NCBI GenBank assembly: GCA_037176705.1
Contig: CM073886.1
Coordinates: 128,122,001-128,186,000 of the forward strand
DNA from: Molossus alvarezi
Taxonomy: Eukaryota > Chordata > Mammalia > Chiroptera > Molossidae
Direction of reading: 5' to 3'
DNA length: 64,000 nt
The notes under the pieces are model-generated. The model saw nothing but the letters and a program-made list of their open reading frames with translations, did no database searches and was not told the origin of the DNA. Made by a program: the position numbers and the translations under genes. This document shows, piece after piece, positions 1 to 13,090 of the stretch. Numbering within the stretch: position 1 is the stretch's first letter; the number at the start of each line of letters is the position of its first letter.

Positions 1-153
1 GAAAGAGACACATCGAGTGGTTGCCACCCACACAACCCCAACTGGAGCCGGGGACAAACCGCAACTGAGGTGCATGCCCTTGGCAGGAACCGAACCCCCG
101 CCTCTATGGTCCGTGGGCCGACGCTCTAACTGCTGAGCCAAACCCGCCAGGGC
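1..153 (-). mobile_element. Ves-type SINE, subtype B, cut by window start
   Basis: This is the 5' half of a tRNA-derived bat SINE on the minus strand. Read on the minus strand it begins GCCCTGGCGGGTTTGGCTCA, which is the tRNA A-box region, followed by a B-box-like stretch and a body carrying the 'TTTGTCCCCGGCTCC' motif. I use 'subtype B' for copies with the 'TTTGTCCCCGG' body and a 'GGTGGCAGCCACTCGATG' motif, and 'subtype A' for copies with 'GGGCACATGCCCAGGTTGTG' and 'GCAGGAGGCGGCC'. The 3' tail lies outside the window. Ves elements are RNA polymerase III transcribed and mobilised in trans by L1. Confidence 0.85.
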
Positions 154-900
154 TCACTGTGGCACTTCAATCATGGGGCGTAGGCATTTGCACCTACTTG
201 GCAAACATGTTACCCCTGCAGCTTTCATAGCTCAAGTGTGGGCGGGAGGAGAAAAGACCCCTGCGGAGGACCACAGACTCCCTGCACCAGACTGCAGGGA
301 CACCTGTGCCTCTTGTTTTCTATTTTCCTAGCCCACCGACTGATATCGACAGTGCCGACTGTCCTAAGGGAAGCACTGCCCACTATCAGTAAAGGTCAGT
401 TCCGTTTTGCTTTCTCGCTGGGTAACCGGAGGAGAGAGAGGCTGTGATGTATTGGTACCCCCATAGTCAGAAGGCAGTTTCTAGCCTCACTCCAGCTCCT
501 CGAGTCAGCCCGCAGCTTTGCCACGGGAGCTGCTCTACTTCCTGAGCATGCCGGGATGGCACCCGCTTCAGCCAGGTGCCCTGGAAATGTTCCTTCTCTT
601 AGCGAAAGCTAACCTGCCACCCACCGCCACCCCGTGCATGGGTTTGCCCGTGTTTCCATCCGTACCAGTGTGCATGCACACCTTCAGATCCTGCCCTTCT
701 CATTCTACGCTGCTCTTCGGCTTACTTTCTTTCTTCCTCTGGTTTCTAGTTCTGTGTATGGACCAAGGGTGCCCAGTTTAAACTTTTAACCCATGTCTCT
801 GAATACTGAGTTACATGAATCTAAATGCCCCTGAACGTGTCAGCTTCTGTATCTAACAGACAACTGTGATAATGTGATCTGCAATAAGAAATGTATATTT
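154..900. other. No recognised feature
   Basis: Sequence of intermediate GC content. The open frames here are under 90 codons, with no supporting splice or promoter context. I recognise no repeat family. Confidence 0.5.
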
Positions 901-904
901 GGTT

Positions 905-1640
905 TTAATCTCCATTCCTGCCACAGAGTCCCTAAACCATTGGGAAGTCCTATGTCACGAGAGCAACACAGGTGTCTTTTGTTATGTTAATGAGGAGAAT
1001 CTGGGAAGGCCCATAGGTAAACCGAGGATGGAGACTGACTGCCGGGGTCCAACTCTGTGTCTAGAGGAGGGGTGGACAGTACCATCCCTCTACCTTCTAG
1101 GAGGGTGGAGGGGCTGGAGGTTGAGGCTAATCATGAATGGCCAATGATTTAATCAACCATGCCTAAGACATGAGTCTTCCAAAAAAACCCAAAGGTCCAG
1201 CTTTGGAGAGTTTCCAGGTTGGTGGACAGGTGGAGATTTGGGGAGAGAGCGTGGGGTCTCCCAATTCCTTCCCCATACCTTTCCCTACGCATCACTTCCA
1301 TCTGGCTGTCCATCTGCATCCTTATAATACCCTTTACAATGAACTGTTGCCCTAATAAGCAAATGTTTCTCTGAGTTCTATAAGCTGCTCTGGCAAATTA
1401 ATCTAACCCAAGAAGGGGGTCCTGGGACTCTCACGTACAGCCACTTGGTCAGAAGCGCAGAAGCGCAGGTGACAACTTGGGCTGTGAGTCGTGTCTGAAG
1501 TTGGGAGAGGGCAGTGGTCAGTCTCATGGGACCGAGCTAACCCCACGTAGATAGCGACAGAACTGAGTTACATGCAGAAGCCCGTGTCTGCAGAGAACCA
1601 CGTTAATTGCTTGGTGGTGTGGAAAAAGCACATGTTACAG
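905..1640 (+). repeat. Ancient interspersed mammalian repeat, family not named
   Basis: Several phrases match a high-copy placental repeat that I recognise but cannot name: 'GGCTGGAGGTTGAGGCTAAT' near 1115, 'AATGGCCAATGATTTAATCA' near 1136, 'TCTCTGAGTTCTATAAGC' near 1369, and 'AATTAATCTAACCCAAG' near 1396 followed by a 'GGTCAGAAGCGCAG' motif. The two ends are approximate. The small frame at 1170-1355 lies inside it and is not a gene. A repeat-library search would settle the family. Confidence 0.45.
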
Positions 1641-4600
1641 AGAGCACAAAGGTTATACTTTTAAAATATCTTGCCCATGATAATTATCACTGAAGAAGAG
1701 TAGGTTTGCCTTCAATCCTGTCAAAATTAGTTTTAAGGATTCCCTCTAAAATGCAAAAGTAAAATTTTAAATTTCTCAGCGAACTCATAAACTCCTCAGA
1801 CAACTTAATATGATTCTCAGTCTGAGAAACTCAATTTTATTACATAGCCCATCATGACAGTGTATCTCTTGTTGCTTTATTACTTTCTAACTTTTCCTTA
1901 TTCAATATCTTAATTTCACATTCAAAAGCCATCTGAGTTGTCCTGATGTACAAAAAATCCGCATTTTGAATACTAATATTCAGTATTCCAATTAGTAAGA
2001 TAGTTCGGTCTAGCTTCATATCTGTGATCACATGAGTTTAACAAAACTATTTCAATCAACCTGTCATATTTTCCTATATTATTATAAAATTCTCAGAGAC
2101 GTCATTTTAAATACCTGCAAAATATTTTACCGGGTTGATGTTCCATAATTAATTTCATCATTCCTCTAGGGTTAGACAGTCAAAGAACCCCTAATCTTCC
2201 ATTACTTTTTGTATAGCTTTATTATTTGTATCACTGACATGTTGCCTTTCTCTATGACTCTATATGATATCTAAGAAAGTTCAAATTCTTAGGAAGATAG
2301 AACCTGTTAATAAACTTGAAAACAATTTTTTCTCAAATGAAGATAAGTGGAGTTTTCCAGAGATAGTAGTGGAAATTGACAAATTTCTTATCATAGAGTG
2401 TAGAGCTATATGATTTAGAGATATAATATTAGATATAATTGATTTAGTACTTTAAAGGTTATTATTTGTCAATAGCCAATTTCAAAATAATTATCTGGAA
2501 AGTTGTACACAGCCATATACCCCTAACTAAACAGCAAAAAATTATATAAAAACAGATTTCCTAATTTGAAGTATATATTATTGTATTTTTGCTAAATGGC
2601 TGAGGTAAAATATTCTCATGTAAGAAATGAAGTAAATTCCAGCAAATGGAAGAGTGGCAAAAATTCTGTTCCTCACCAACTCTGCGATCTGTCCACACAG
2701 AGACCAGTCTGGGACACAGTGTCCGTGAAAGGTGGACTGATGAGTTGCATTTCCTTCTGTGTCTGGGGCACTGAACTCAGGCAAGGTCACACTGTTATTT
2801 GTGGAAATAATAGCTGGAAACAGAAAAATGCTATTGACCCTTTCATCAATAAATCACGAGTGAACAGTGCAAGCTCCTTGACCTGCTGGGGCAAGGATGG
2901 CATCTCGTTGTTCCAGCTCGCTTCCTCGCGTACAGCAGGAACAGTCCCTAAATATGCAAAAGGGACGTTTCAATTCAGACTTGACTTCTGACACCCTTAA
3001 TTCTACCTCCATTGGTTCACCTCTGATGACAGCCTTTCATATAACTCTTCCTTTAAATTTACCTTTTATTGCTCCCCTTTTTTCTCCTCCTCCTCTGCCT
3101 CATTACCTTGTTCCTTCTCCTTTATTGAGCACACCTTTCTGTAGGAGAGAATGCAATGAGCATCCTATAAAAACAAAGTCTATAAAAGGCAGAAGACATT
3201 TTTATATGTTCTCCTGTGCTGTTTCCCTGACAGCACAGACGGAGTAGATTTGTGGCCTATGTCAGCACTGGGTCTCAGGTGGTATCGGGGCTGCTAGGAC
3301 TGGCAGGTGGACGGCACAACAGTGCGGGTGAGTGGTCCAGGACAGAGGTTACAGCAACCAATAAGAGGAGGGATGGATGCTGTGGGTCGCTGAGGAAGGT
3401 CAGCCTGTTCCCTGGTCCAACAGGTCATCAGGCGACAGTACCCGAGAGCTCGCCCTGCTCTGGAGATTCCGTGCACAGTGAGCCTTCAGATTTGCGTGGG
3501 AGCAAGGCGCAGAGTCAGGGTATTTAAGAGCAGATAGAGCTGGTCAGCCCCGCGGGACTGAGGTGTAGCTCAAAAACTCCTGCACCCAGGAAAACCAGGG
3601 TGAGGCCAAGACATGTCCAAGTCCAGAAGAAATTTCTTAGAAAAAAATACATTTATGGCTGTATTTATTGCCCAATATTGTTATGCTAATTTTGCTATGA
3701 TTGCATAATGCTCTGCTGCCTATTTAGAATTTTCAGCAAATTTTGGGTTGGGACCTCAATATGATTAAAAATGAAGATGTAATTAGGAATAAATGTGTGC
3801 ACACTGACTTGGCAAAATATTTTATTACAAGGGTAATAAACAAGTCACAATTACTTTAGGTTATATCAGTGTCCCTCTGTAACAAAGTAATAAGAAAAAA
3901 AGCAAGTTAAGAAGGGAGCATATTTCAGATAAATCCTTTTATATGACTACATTGTCAATCAATTTCAAAATGTGATTATATCTGCAAGTAGAAATTGACA
4001 TCAGAGAGTGATTAGATTAAACGTAGTTATGAACCTTTGGGTATTTAGAAATGAATTGTGAACAATAAAATATTTGAGTGATGTACCAAAAATTTATTTT
4101 AGTACCAGTCTAATGTGTCAACAAATTATGTTCCCCAACATAACTTGTTGCCTTTGTGAAAAGATAAACAAACAAAGAAACAACTCATCAGAGTCAATGC
4201 TATTGTACCTCTCAATCACAGTAAATCCTTTCCCAAAGCAGATAGATATTGGTAATTGCTCACACAAGTTTAGGTGATACTGAAACACCTTGATTACTTT
4301 GCAACATAGTTTCTTTTATTCAATCAGATACTAGCTATAGAAAGGAATCTCAGTATCCTGGGGAAATTGGGGTAAGTGTGTGGATATCTAGAAGGTATTT
4401 CTTGCCATCAGAATTTATCTATGTTTCTTATTTTTGAGAACAGAAATGAGAATAGAGATGAAATATTACAGATATTTTAGACTAGGGATTCATAGTAGAT
4501 GTTATAATAGCATCTAGTTTATAATGAGAAGTCTCCCCTTGTAAGATATTTTCCCCCTCCATATTTCAAAATAGAAGCAACTTCCTTTTAATGTCCAAAA

Positions 4601-4873
4601 GTCAGTATTTTCTAATGGAGGAAAATAATCTTATAAGTTTAAATACACCGTGCTTAGCAGTGTTTAGCATCCCTTATAGACTGTGACTAATTTTTATTAG
4701 ACATAATCAGGTAAACCATGAAGCTGACAGGTAAAGCTGTAAATGAGATTTGACTCTAAGAGATGCATCTTTTCCATAAATTAACAAGTAATCTTTATAT
4801 CTTTATACATGTGCAGTTTAGGTTTTTTATTTAATTTTTTTGTAGAACATCTTAAAAGAAACATTTTTATTCT
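1641..4873. other. AT-rich DNA, no recognised gene
   Basis: Mostly AT-rich sequence with scattered small frames. The stretch at 2600-3560 has higher GC and several frames of up to 131 codons. They overlap on both strands and lack domains, so I read them as chance. A CCAAT-like motif near 3358 and a TATTTAA near 3520 are isolated. I recognise no repeat family here. Confidence 0.5.
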
Positions 4874-4882
4874 GACCTTTAA

Positions 4883-5099
4883 TTTTTTTTTTCTTTATTG
4901 ATTTCAGAAAGAGGAAAAGGGAGAGAGGGAGAGAGAGAGAGAACCATTAATGAGAGAGAACATCAACTGTCCGCCTCCTTCATGCCCCTCACTGGGGATC
5001 AGGCCCACAACCTGGGCATGTGCCCTGATGGGGAATCAAACCCATGACCTCTTGGTGCATGGGTCAGTACTCAACCACTGAGCCACACTGGCTGGGCTG
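4883..5099 (-). mobile_element. Ves SINE, subtype A
   Basis: Near full-length copy with its poly-T (minus-strand poly-A tail) at about 4883-4892 and its tRNA-like head at about 5060-5099. It is flanked by a 9-bp TSD, GACCTTTAA, at 4874-4882 and 5100-5108, which supports L1-mediated insertion. Confidence 0.93.
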
Positions 5100-5108
5100 G
5101 ACCTTTAA

Positions 5109-5690
5109 ATGTTACCTTGTGAAATGTATAATAATAGCAAAATTTATAATATTCATTTCTGAACCATTGCATTTGCTTATAAGGAGGGCAATCTCTACTT
5201 GTGAAATGAAATACTGATTTTGAAGGAAGATAAGTAGTTAGATAATGGCACTTTGGGGATGGTGCTCTGCTCTGCTTTTGAAAAACAACCTGTTTACCCT
5301 TATCATTGCTGGGTTATAAAATGGTATTTATTCCTTGTGTATGAAATTGAGATGCACTGTTTTAACATTTATCATTTGTAACCTGTTTTTTTAAATTAAT
5401 TTATTTTTTATTAATGGCATTTACCCATTCAAGTCCTAATACTCATGATGTTTGGTGATTTGTTGATAGCAACTGCGCCTTGTAAATATTACACATTGTG
5501 GTGACAAAAGTTTGTTCTTGTTTTCAGCTTTCTGTGATTTTTATGCTTCTGAGTATCATTTTATTTTTAGAAATGAAGAAGAAAATAAAATTTCCTTATA
5601 AAATATATTGTACAACTGGGAAAATGAAAGGAAGATTGAATCCACCAATATTGTTAACGTAAAGGAAGGAACACATTTTTTTTTTACACG
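5109..5690. other. AT-rich DNA, nothing recognised
   Basis: AT-rich sequence without usable open frames or a repeat family I can name. Confidence 0.5.
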
Positions 5691-7290
5691 TTTAAACCAA
5701 AACCCAATGCTTTGTGTCTGTTTTTAAGAAGCACCCCATTTCTGCCGTCCTCACCAACCATCGTGTCTGGCCTTGGGTGCTGGAATCGCTTTTTCCTTCG
5801 GGAAGAATCTCCCCCCTGCTGTGGGGGTCCCCCCGCCCCCGCACCTCCCAGCAGCTTTCTGCAGCTGTGGGAAGGACAGGGGTCCAGGCGTCCAGATTTC
5901 TACCACGCTCCTGTCTCTTCCTGGGGTGTTCCTCAGACCCCTCTTCCACAAAGATTTTTCTAGAGTGAGTGATGATTCTCGCCGGTTCTAAGTGTCATTG
6001 GTGGTCTTTGTAAGTCAAGTTAGATCCCTGAGGCTGCCCCTGACGACTATCATCTAGGAGAGGATTCTGGGAATCTTCATTTTAAGTAGGTCCTCATGTG
6101 ATTCCAGTAATCAATAAAGTCTGGGAACCATGAGGCTGGGGGCAAAGAGATCACCTGGATTAGGGCAGGGACGCTCATCTGAAACCTTTGAGTGCCAGGA
6201 GGCTCACTGCCGCTGGGGAGGAGTCGCACCTGGGGCCTGGGGACCGGAGCCCGGAGCCTGGGGACCGGAGCCGAAGCCTGGGGACCGGAGCCCGGAGCCG
6301 TGGCTGCAGCAGCTACTGCAAAGCAGGGTCTGCGGCCGAGCCGGATGGCAGCAGCCCTGGGATGTAGGAAGATCCCCTGGGTGCTTCTGGGGCAGTGAGT
6401 ACCGCACTGTATCCGGTTCTGATGCTCAGGATTAGTCGACCACCAGCTCTTCCTTTTCGCACAGGAGACAGCTGAGTCCCAGCTGAAGGGACTTGGCCTG
6501 CATTCACATGCCATACAATCTTGTTACTGTTTATGACTCGTAGAGATGACACGCTAGCAATAGGAGTTTTCCTGCAGGGTGGGTTCACTTGCAGACGGAG
6601 AAGGTTGGCATCCTGGAGGGAGCAGGGAGAGGGGGCAGGGTCCGGGTAAAGCTTCGTCTGCAGCTCCTGACAAATTGTTCCCCAGGTAGCCTCGGAAGTC
6701 CAAGCGTGGGAACGTCCTGCTCGGTGTTCGCGGAGAAGGCTGTTATGTTGCACCCTGGTTTTCGGGTCCAGCTTCTCCGCCTGGCAGCAGTGTGGAGGTT
6801 TGGCCTCTCCTTCCCTCGGATGCTGAATGCTCACCCGTGGAAACGCCTCATCCGCAGGGGTGTTCTCACCATGCGCAGTGCCTGGCTTTTGTTGTGCCTG
6901 TTTATGTTGTAAGGTCACTTTATGGTTGAAAAGGCGAAGACTAAAGTAATTATTAGAACAGAAGTACCTATATTGGGAAACTTTAGTAGTTAGTGACCTA
7001 TTTCTATGCAAAATAGAAATGAAGGATCAGAAGGAAGTGCCTGCAGGGAAGTTGAGCTGCAGGAATTGCTGGGTTATAAACCGGTAGATGCGGGGAGCAA
7101 TGCTTCCCTTCTGCCGCCAGAGGTCTTCCAAGGACCTAGCAGAGGAGGAGGAAAACCTGCAACAAAGAAGCTGGCACATTCTCTGCAAGCTTCACACAAG
7201 AACCTAAATAATTATTTGTGGTCTGTAGTCAGTCTTAAGGCTAAACATTTCTGCTGGGTAGAGTTCAGACCACGGAAGCCAAAATAACCA
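5691..7290. other. GC-richer stretch with overlapping ORFs, no recognised gene
   Basis: GC content rises between about 5.75 and 6.9 kb. Open frames appear on both strands, including 232 codons on minus at 6313-7011 and 145 codons on minus at 6077-6514. They overlap one another in several frames, show no domain and are low-complexity where they cross the 6235-6299 tandem repeat. The pattern fits stop-poor GC-rich DNA better than a gene. An old degraded repeat or a distant exon cannot be excluded. Confidence 0.35.
6235..6299 (+). repeat. Short tandem repeat, ~21-bp unit x 3
   Basis: Three near-identical units of the form GCCTGGGGACCGGAGCCCGG (20-21 bp) start at about 6235, 6256 and 6276. The unit is GC-rich. 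It creates the repeated Gly/Pro/Glu/Trp patterns in the overlapping frames. Confidence 0.85.
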
Positions 7291-8460
7291 GGACAAAACA
7301 ACCACAAACTCTCAAATGCAGAACACTTAAAATGTTATTGTTTTATATGTTAGATAAATGCATGGCCTAATCATTTTACTTTGTGTTGGGGCACTTCTGA
7401 TGATAATTGCAATGACTAAAATCTTCCTATCAATATTACATAAAAATGGAAATTCATGATCCTTTCATTCATTTACATGTATGGATAAATGTAATATGTA
7501 TACAGTATACATAAAACTCCGAATTTTACCTTACAAGTTAAAAGTTAAGAGACAATCTGGCCTAATTCCTTTGACTTAATTCTAAACCATTGGGAAGCAA
7601 AGATGGGCAAAATTTTATATCAGTTTAGAAAAACAGCTCACTGTTTGAATTTTTAAAAGAAAGAAAATGATGTTCAGCAAACTAATGGATCCTACCATCT
7701 GCATAATAAGTTAACTAAAGATTGTCTGATTCCATTGGTATTTTGTACTTCTATGTTAATTACATATTCAATATTTATCCAGGGGTTCCTACGTGCCTGC
7801 CATTTTTTGTAGGTGTTGGTACTCATAGAAATTGTAATCACACATGGTCACTGTCAAGAAATTCACAGATTACTGCAGGAAAAAAAAAGATGAAGAATTA
7901 CAATTCAATTTTATAAATTCTACATTTGAAAGATGATAATAATAAGGGCAATGGGAACTCAGAGAGCAGTATCTCCCTAACTTAGGGAGAATCAGAGATT
8001 TCACCAAAAAAGCAGTTACACGAGCCAGGTGTTGAAAGACCAAAAGGCTCTGTGTAGTGAATGGTGGGGGCGGGTGGGGGGCGGGGGCAGTCTCCATGGG
8101 GGAGAAAGGACCTGAGCAGAGAGGAGCAGAGCATATATAATTGAACACATTAAGAATGATGGGAAGTGGATGGAGAAATATGCCTGGACCTGTAACACAC
8201 GCCAAGAATTTTGCTTGCTGTATGTACAATGAAATCGTGAAAATCATCTTTGCTTATTTTACACTGAGGGTGATGAAAGGACCAAGGTTGAAATATTCTT
8301 AGTTCTTTTTTGTTATTTTAATCACTAACCATATGACAATAAAGTTTCCCAAATCAGGGTTCAAACAAAGTTTAAAAAATAAACTCACACCGTGGTCTGA
8401 AAAATAATTTAAAATACTTCTTTTTATTATCCAGTCCCCCATTTTGTTCTCTTTTAAATG
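7291..8460. other. AT-rich DNA, nothing recognised
   Basis: AT-rich sequence with a short G-rich patch at 8066-8092. The minus-strand frame at 7870-8247 has no recognisable domain. No repeat family is identified. Confidence 0.45.
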
Positions 8461-8663
8461 CGTTTTTATTGATTTATTTATTTTTTTAATAAAGAGAGGA
8501 AAGGAGAGAGAAACATCATGTGAGAAACATCAATCCGCTGCCTCCTGCACGCCCCCTACTGGGGATGGAGCCCACAACCCAGGCATGTGCCCTGACCGGG
8601 AATCGAACCAGGACCTCTCAGTCCAGGGGCCAAGCTCAGTCCACTGGGCCACACCAGCTGGGC
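8461..8663 (-). mobile_element. Ves SINE, subtype A variant
   Basis: Minus-strand copy with the poly-A/T end at about 8462-8490 and the head at about 8640-8663. It carries a variant body with 'CAGTCCACTGGGCC' in the head region, as does the copy at 44.4 kb. I could not define a clean TSD, which suggests an older insertion. Confidence 0.88.
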
Positions 8664-9235
8664 CGCACTTAGTTTCCTGATGAACGTTTTTATCTCCTCC
8701 TTCCTTCTTGCTTCAGGTTCCATGTTTCCTCTTTTGAATCCAATGAGAAGGGGGCAGTGGAGAACCATGGTTAGTGCGGGTGTGTTCAATGAAATGTTGG
8801 TGTGCTTAAATGTTTGTGTAAAGTAGGAAACAGGAAAGCACTATAAAACCACTCAAAATAAGACACCAATACAATACATATGAATTATATTTTATGGTCA
8901 TAACAGAATGGCCCTGTGGGACTTAGATGATTCCACCATCTGTTCACAGACATTTGTCGCTCTGGTAACAGGGCTGATTTTGTCTTTGGTCTAGATGGTG
9001 TGCAAGATGCAGAAAGAAAACATTGGTTCTGGAGTTGGAGGCTTCAGGTGTCTGCTCTTTGCAGGATTCAGTAGAGACTATATTTAAGTTTGAATAGGAA
9101 ATAAAACAGACTGGAAACCCCTCCGTTTCCTTCCTTCTCACTTAATTTTCCTCCTCTTGAGTCAGTGGGTTGGGTGCCTCCCCACTGTCTAACTCCTGTG
9201 TGGAATCTTGATGAGACCACTTGCTGGTTCTCCAT

Positions 9236-9835
9236 CCACCTCCAGGCCCCCTTCTTCCTTGCTCCCTAGCACTCTGTTCAGCATACCAGACTTCTGCCAT
9301 TTCCCATAACTTGACATTTCAGAGAAATCTCCAGGCCTTCGCATCACTGTTCCCTCAGCATGGAGATCATCTTTATTTTCGCTCATCTCTTTCCTTCTCT
9401 GTCTATGCAATAAGACTGTTCTCTAGTCCAGCTGGTGTGGCTCAGTGGTTGAGCATCGACCCATGCACCAAGAAGTTGCCAGTTTGATTGCCGGTCAGGG
9501 CACATGCCCAGGTTGTGGGCCCGATCCCCAGTTGAGGGCATGCAGGAGGTGGCTGATTGATATTCTATTTCATCAATGTTTCTATCTCTCTCTCTTCCTT
9601 CCTCTCTGTCTCTAACATCAGTAAAGAAAAAAAAAAGACTATTCTCGCATTTGAGAAATCACAGCATAGAAATGCTCATTTTTTTAATAGTCCTCATCTA
9701 CTTGTATGTATAATTCTTCACTAAACTGTCAAGGACAAGGCCCTTATGTTTTTACTCAGCACCGAGGTTGGTGTCCACGCATAGTAGGTACTGAGTAGAG
9801 TTGTGTTGAGTGAATAAAGAAAGAGCTGTAGGGAG
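9236..9835 (+). mobile_element. L2 LINE 3' fragment, split by a SINE
   Basis: Two pieces, 9236-9411 and 9647-9835, flank a younger Ves insertion. The left piece has the L2-like 'CAGGCCTTCGCATCACTGTT' stretch. The right piece ends with the L2 3' pattern around 'GTCCACGCATAGTAGGTACT' and a 'GTTGAGTGAATAAAG' tail. L2 activity predates the placental radiation. The open frames over it are not genes. Confidence 0.6.
9424..9634 (+). mobile_element. Ves SINE, subtype A
   Basis: Plus-strand copy from the tRNA-like head (GTGTGGCTCAGTGGTTGAGC at 9436) to an A-rich tail at about 9623-9636. TSD: AAGACTGTTCTC (9412-9423) and AAGACTATTCTC (9635-9646), with one mismatch. It interrupts an L2 element. Confidence 0.94.
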
Positions 9836-12003
9836 GTAAGTGGATATTGAAATAACCTTATAAGTGATGAAACTTTTTGGCTCAATATTTTTTAGACTTA
9901 TAGAGAACAGGTTCACTTCACATCAAGATGGTTTGATACAAATAATCTGTACAACATTTGCTTACTATTATATGTTTTACATTTTGTGATACCAATGAAA
10001 TAGATTTCTCATTCCTTCAAGGTTGTCTGATGATGTGGCATTTAAATAAAAATCATCGGTAGAATTTAAGACAAATGTTTTCATCTTCATACTCCCAAAG
10101 CTTCTTTATCAGAGGGAAATGTTTTTTGCTATTTACTAACTAGATTAACCATCTGTTGAAAGGAGAGTAGCACATATCTCCAGAAGTCTTGCTCATGTTT
10201 AAGATAGGAAGCAGAGGAAAAGACCCATTTTCTCCTAATATGCATCAAGCCATGAGAATAAAAATGCGGATCGAACACATTTGATCTCATCTACCAGAGC
10301 GTCTTTGGGAGGAAGCCAATCCTGCGGTCTTTGCTCCGTGGGGTAGAGCAATGGGTGTCTGCGTGGATTAACTATTCCACAGAGGGTAAAGGGAGCTCAG
10401 TGATGGAGCCTCTCACTGCCGGGGCTTTGAAATAGACTTGCTTTCTTTTCCGTGTCCCTTTACTTGTTCATCAGAGTTTGGGAAGAAACTTTTTATAGAC
10501 TTAATGCATTTGGGATGTTGTTGAATAAGGAGACTGCAACCTTTACATTGGCTGAAAAGGAAGTTGATGTGGTATCCGTCCCCTCTGGTTCTTCCTTGAC
10601 TCCTAACCTGACATTGAGTAGGGACACATTTAAACACGTTGAAGGAGCACTTACAGCTTAGTAAGGTTTTCGTATTTATAATAAAAACATGAACAAGCTC
10701 TGAAAAGAAATGAGTCAGTATTACACTGAGCTTCATCATTAGGACTGAAGAAAACTTTACATTCGAACTTATTTCCTAGTGCTTATAGCTCTAGTGATTT
10801 GAATTTCTAAGAGACCTTTACATCTACACGCTGATTTTTAATGATATATGCCTGGGATGAGCAAAATACTAGTGGCACCACCAAATCCACCCTGCCACTT
10901 GGTTTTGTCACATTTTATTAGATTACACACCATCAGTTTATTGTCTATAGCTGGCCCACAAAGCCTAAAATATTTACAATGTCACTTTTTACAGAAAGAT
11001 CTTGCTGACACCTTAGCGTAAGTGATTCTACTTAGCACTGGTTTATTGGTCTATATGACATCATTATTTATCATTTGTTCTTTTGGATAATGCTGTAACA
11101 AGTTATAGGTTACATATTAAACCATTAAAATACATAGAAAAGGAAATAGAAATGGAGATAAAAAACTTAAGTGTGCATTGAATGAGAAAGGTTAAGGTAT
11201 GCAAGAATTTGTGTAAGATAAAGTCAGAATTGATTAAAGATAGATGAAATAAAGAAAAAGTGCACATAATGAATATAAAATATCATTATATCATTATAAA
11301 TAGCTCCGTCTGTCAAACAACCCGTTTTTTAAGCTTTCTCAGTATGACATTGTGCACTATCAATTTCTCAGGGGAAAAAACATACTTCTAATTAGAACAG
11401 AGTTAATACTACATGTGCAAATTGATATCCTCTATCTATTTTAAGAAAAAAGATTCTATCGAGGTCATTGAAGACAATTTTTTCCCTTCTTAAACTATAA
11501 CGTTGTAATTTGTATCATTTGTAGGGCAGGTCCCAGTAATTAGAACAGCAGGTTACAGATGGGTTGTTTTGGCATGGGCACACTCACTTTCTTGCCCTCC
11601 AGTTAAATGGCCATTGTCGCATGTGGGCACTGCCCCTTGTCCCTGAGCAAACTCCCTCAGCTTGTCCTTGGAGGAGGAAATTAGCCTACATAGATGTCTT
11701 TTATGTGCCTCATGTTGTTGAGACAGACTATGTTAGTGACTACCAGCTCAGGAGTCGCTCCAACGTATTCAATAAACGTATGCTTTTCATGTCAACCTGA
11801 CATCAAATTAACAAGGAAACAATCCTACTGTTCTAAAGAAGATTTTAAAGGAGTTCTTTCAAGTGCGTACTTACTTGTGAAATTTTTCTTTTTAGGTTAA
11901 CTGAAAGGATCTATATTCCTCTGAAAATTCTCTCGTTAATGTACTTTATAGCACTACCGGCCTAAAGAGTAGAAGTTAGGGAAACAATTTAGGGGGGAGA
12001 GAG
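9836..12003. other. AT-rich DNA, nothing recognised
   Basis: The frames at 10413-10739 (minus) and 11564-11900 (plus) are short, overlap on both strands and show no domain. I identify no repeat or RNA gene. Confidence 0.5.
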
Positions 12004-12219
12004 CGCCTGGCTAGTGCGAGCCTGTGGTTGAGCATCGACCCAGGCACCAAGAGGTCACGGGTTCAATTCTTGGTCGGGGCACATGCCCAGGTTGTGGGCC
12101 TGATCCCCTGTGGGGGGCGTGCAGGAGGCGGCAGCCAATTGATATTCTGTCTCGTCAATGTTTCTATCTTTCTCTCCCTCTCTCTTCTTTTCTCTCTTAA
12201 ATCAATAAAGAAAAAAGAA
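12004..12219 (+). mobile_element. Ves SINE, subtype A
   Basis: Plus-strand copy with an eroded head (AGCCTGTGGTTGAGCATCGA near 12019), an intact central body and an A-rich tail near 12209. The flanks carry imperfect direct repeats, 'AATTTAGGGGGGAGAG' at about 11987 and 'AAATTAGGGGAGGAAAAG' at about 12218, consistent with a TSD. Confidence 0.9.
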
Positions 12220-12689
12220 ATTAGGGGAGGAAAAGAAAAGATGAGGAAATTTCAAAACAATATGCTCATTCGTGTTTGGAACAGGAAAGCATGTTTTTGA
12301 CAGAGGATAAAATGCCTGTTTATCCACGTATTTAGGGTTATGCAGAATTAGTAGAGAGATCTTCACACACATTGCGCATGTCCCTTCGCTGATCCAATGC
12401 ACCTGCTCCTTCCCTTTGCCAGAAAACCCTTCTTTGTCCCCTGAGCCGGTGGATAAGATACTCAGATAAGGTTTTCAGTGCATGATTGAGTATTGTGTTT
12501 AAGTCTTATAACTCCTATGTGAAAAATGTGTAGTTGAGATTATATATCAGTATGTTTGAAGTGTCACAAGGGGTTGGCACCGTCTCAAGTTCCCTTACAC
12601 AGGTCCCTATGTGGAGAAGTCCGGAAGGTTTCATTAACCAGCTGCCTTGGTTTTAAGATGTAAATTTCTTTCCTGATTTACTGTGCTCC

Positions 12690-12995
12690 ACACTGTCATA
12701 AAATAGCTACGGCTGTCCCATTTACCTGTATTTCTGGCCACTTCCCATCTGCACCATCTGTCAAAATCTTACCCAGCATTTCAGATCAAGTTCAAGCCCC
12801 ATCGCATTCTCGAAGATGACTGACAGGATCTCTTTGTCCTCTCATCTGTCATAGCATCTGTTACCAACTCCTGCCACAGGTGTTCTGTCACACTGTCCTG
12901 TATTGCCCTTACTTTCAGCAAATGTCCTATGTCTCCTATAGGACGATGAGCTGCTCAGCCCGGGACTGGGTCTATGCCGTTGTGCTCCCCTTGAC
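12690..12995 (+). mobile_element. Probable L2 fragment
   Basis: The order of phrases (a Pro/Leu-like pyrimidine-rich part, 'CAGATCAAGTTCAAGCCCC', then 'GATGAGCTGCTCAGCCCGGG') resembles the L2 3' region. It is diverged and the ends are uncertain. Confidence 0.35.
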
Positions 12996-13090
12996 ATCTG
13001 GACTTACTGGTCACTCAGAAGTGGCTGGAAAGACATTCTCCTGCAAGATCCGATGTGTTGGCTGGGCTGCCTTTTAAGATTGGGGTTATG

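Noticed and set aside
6077..7011. Minus-strand ORFs of 145 and 232 codons
   Set aside because: They overlap each other and plus-strand frames in GC-richer DNA, cross a tandem repeat, and show no domain or family similarity that I can recognise.
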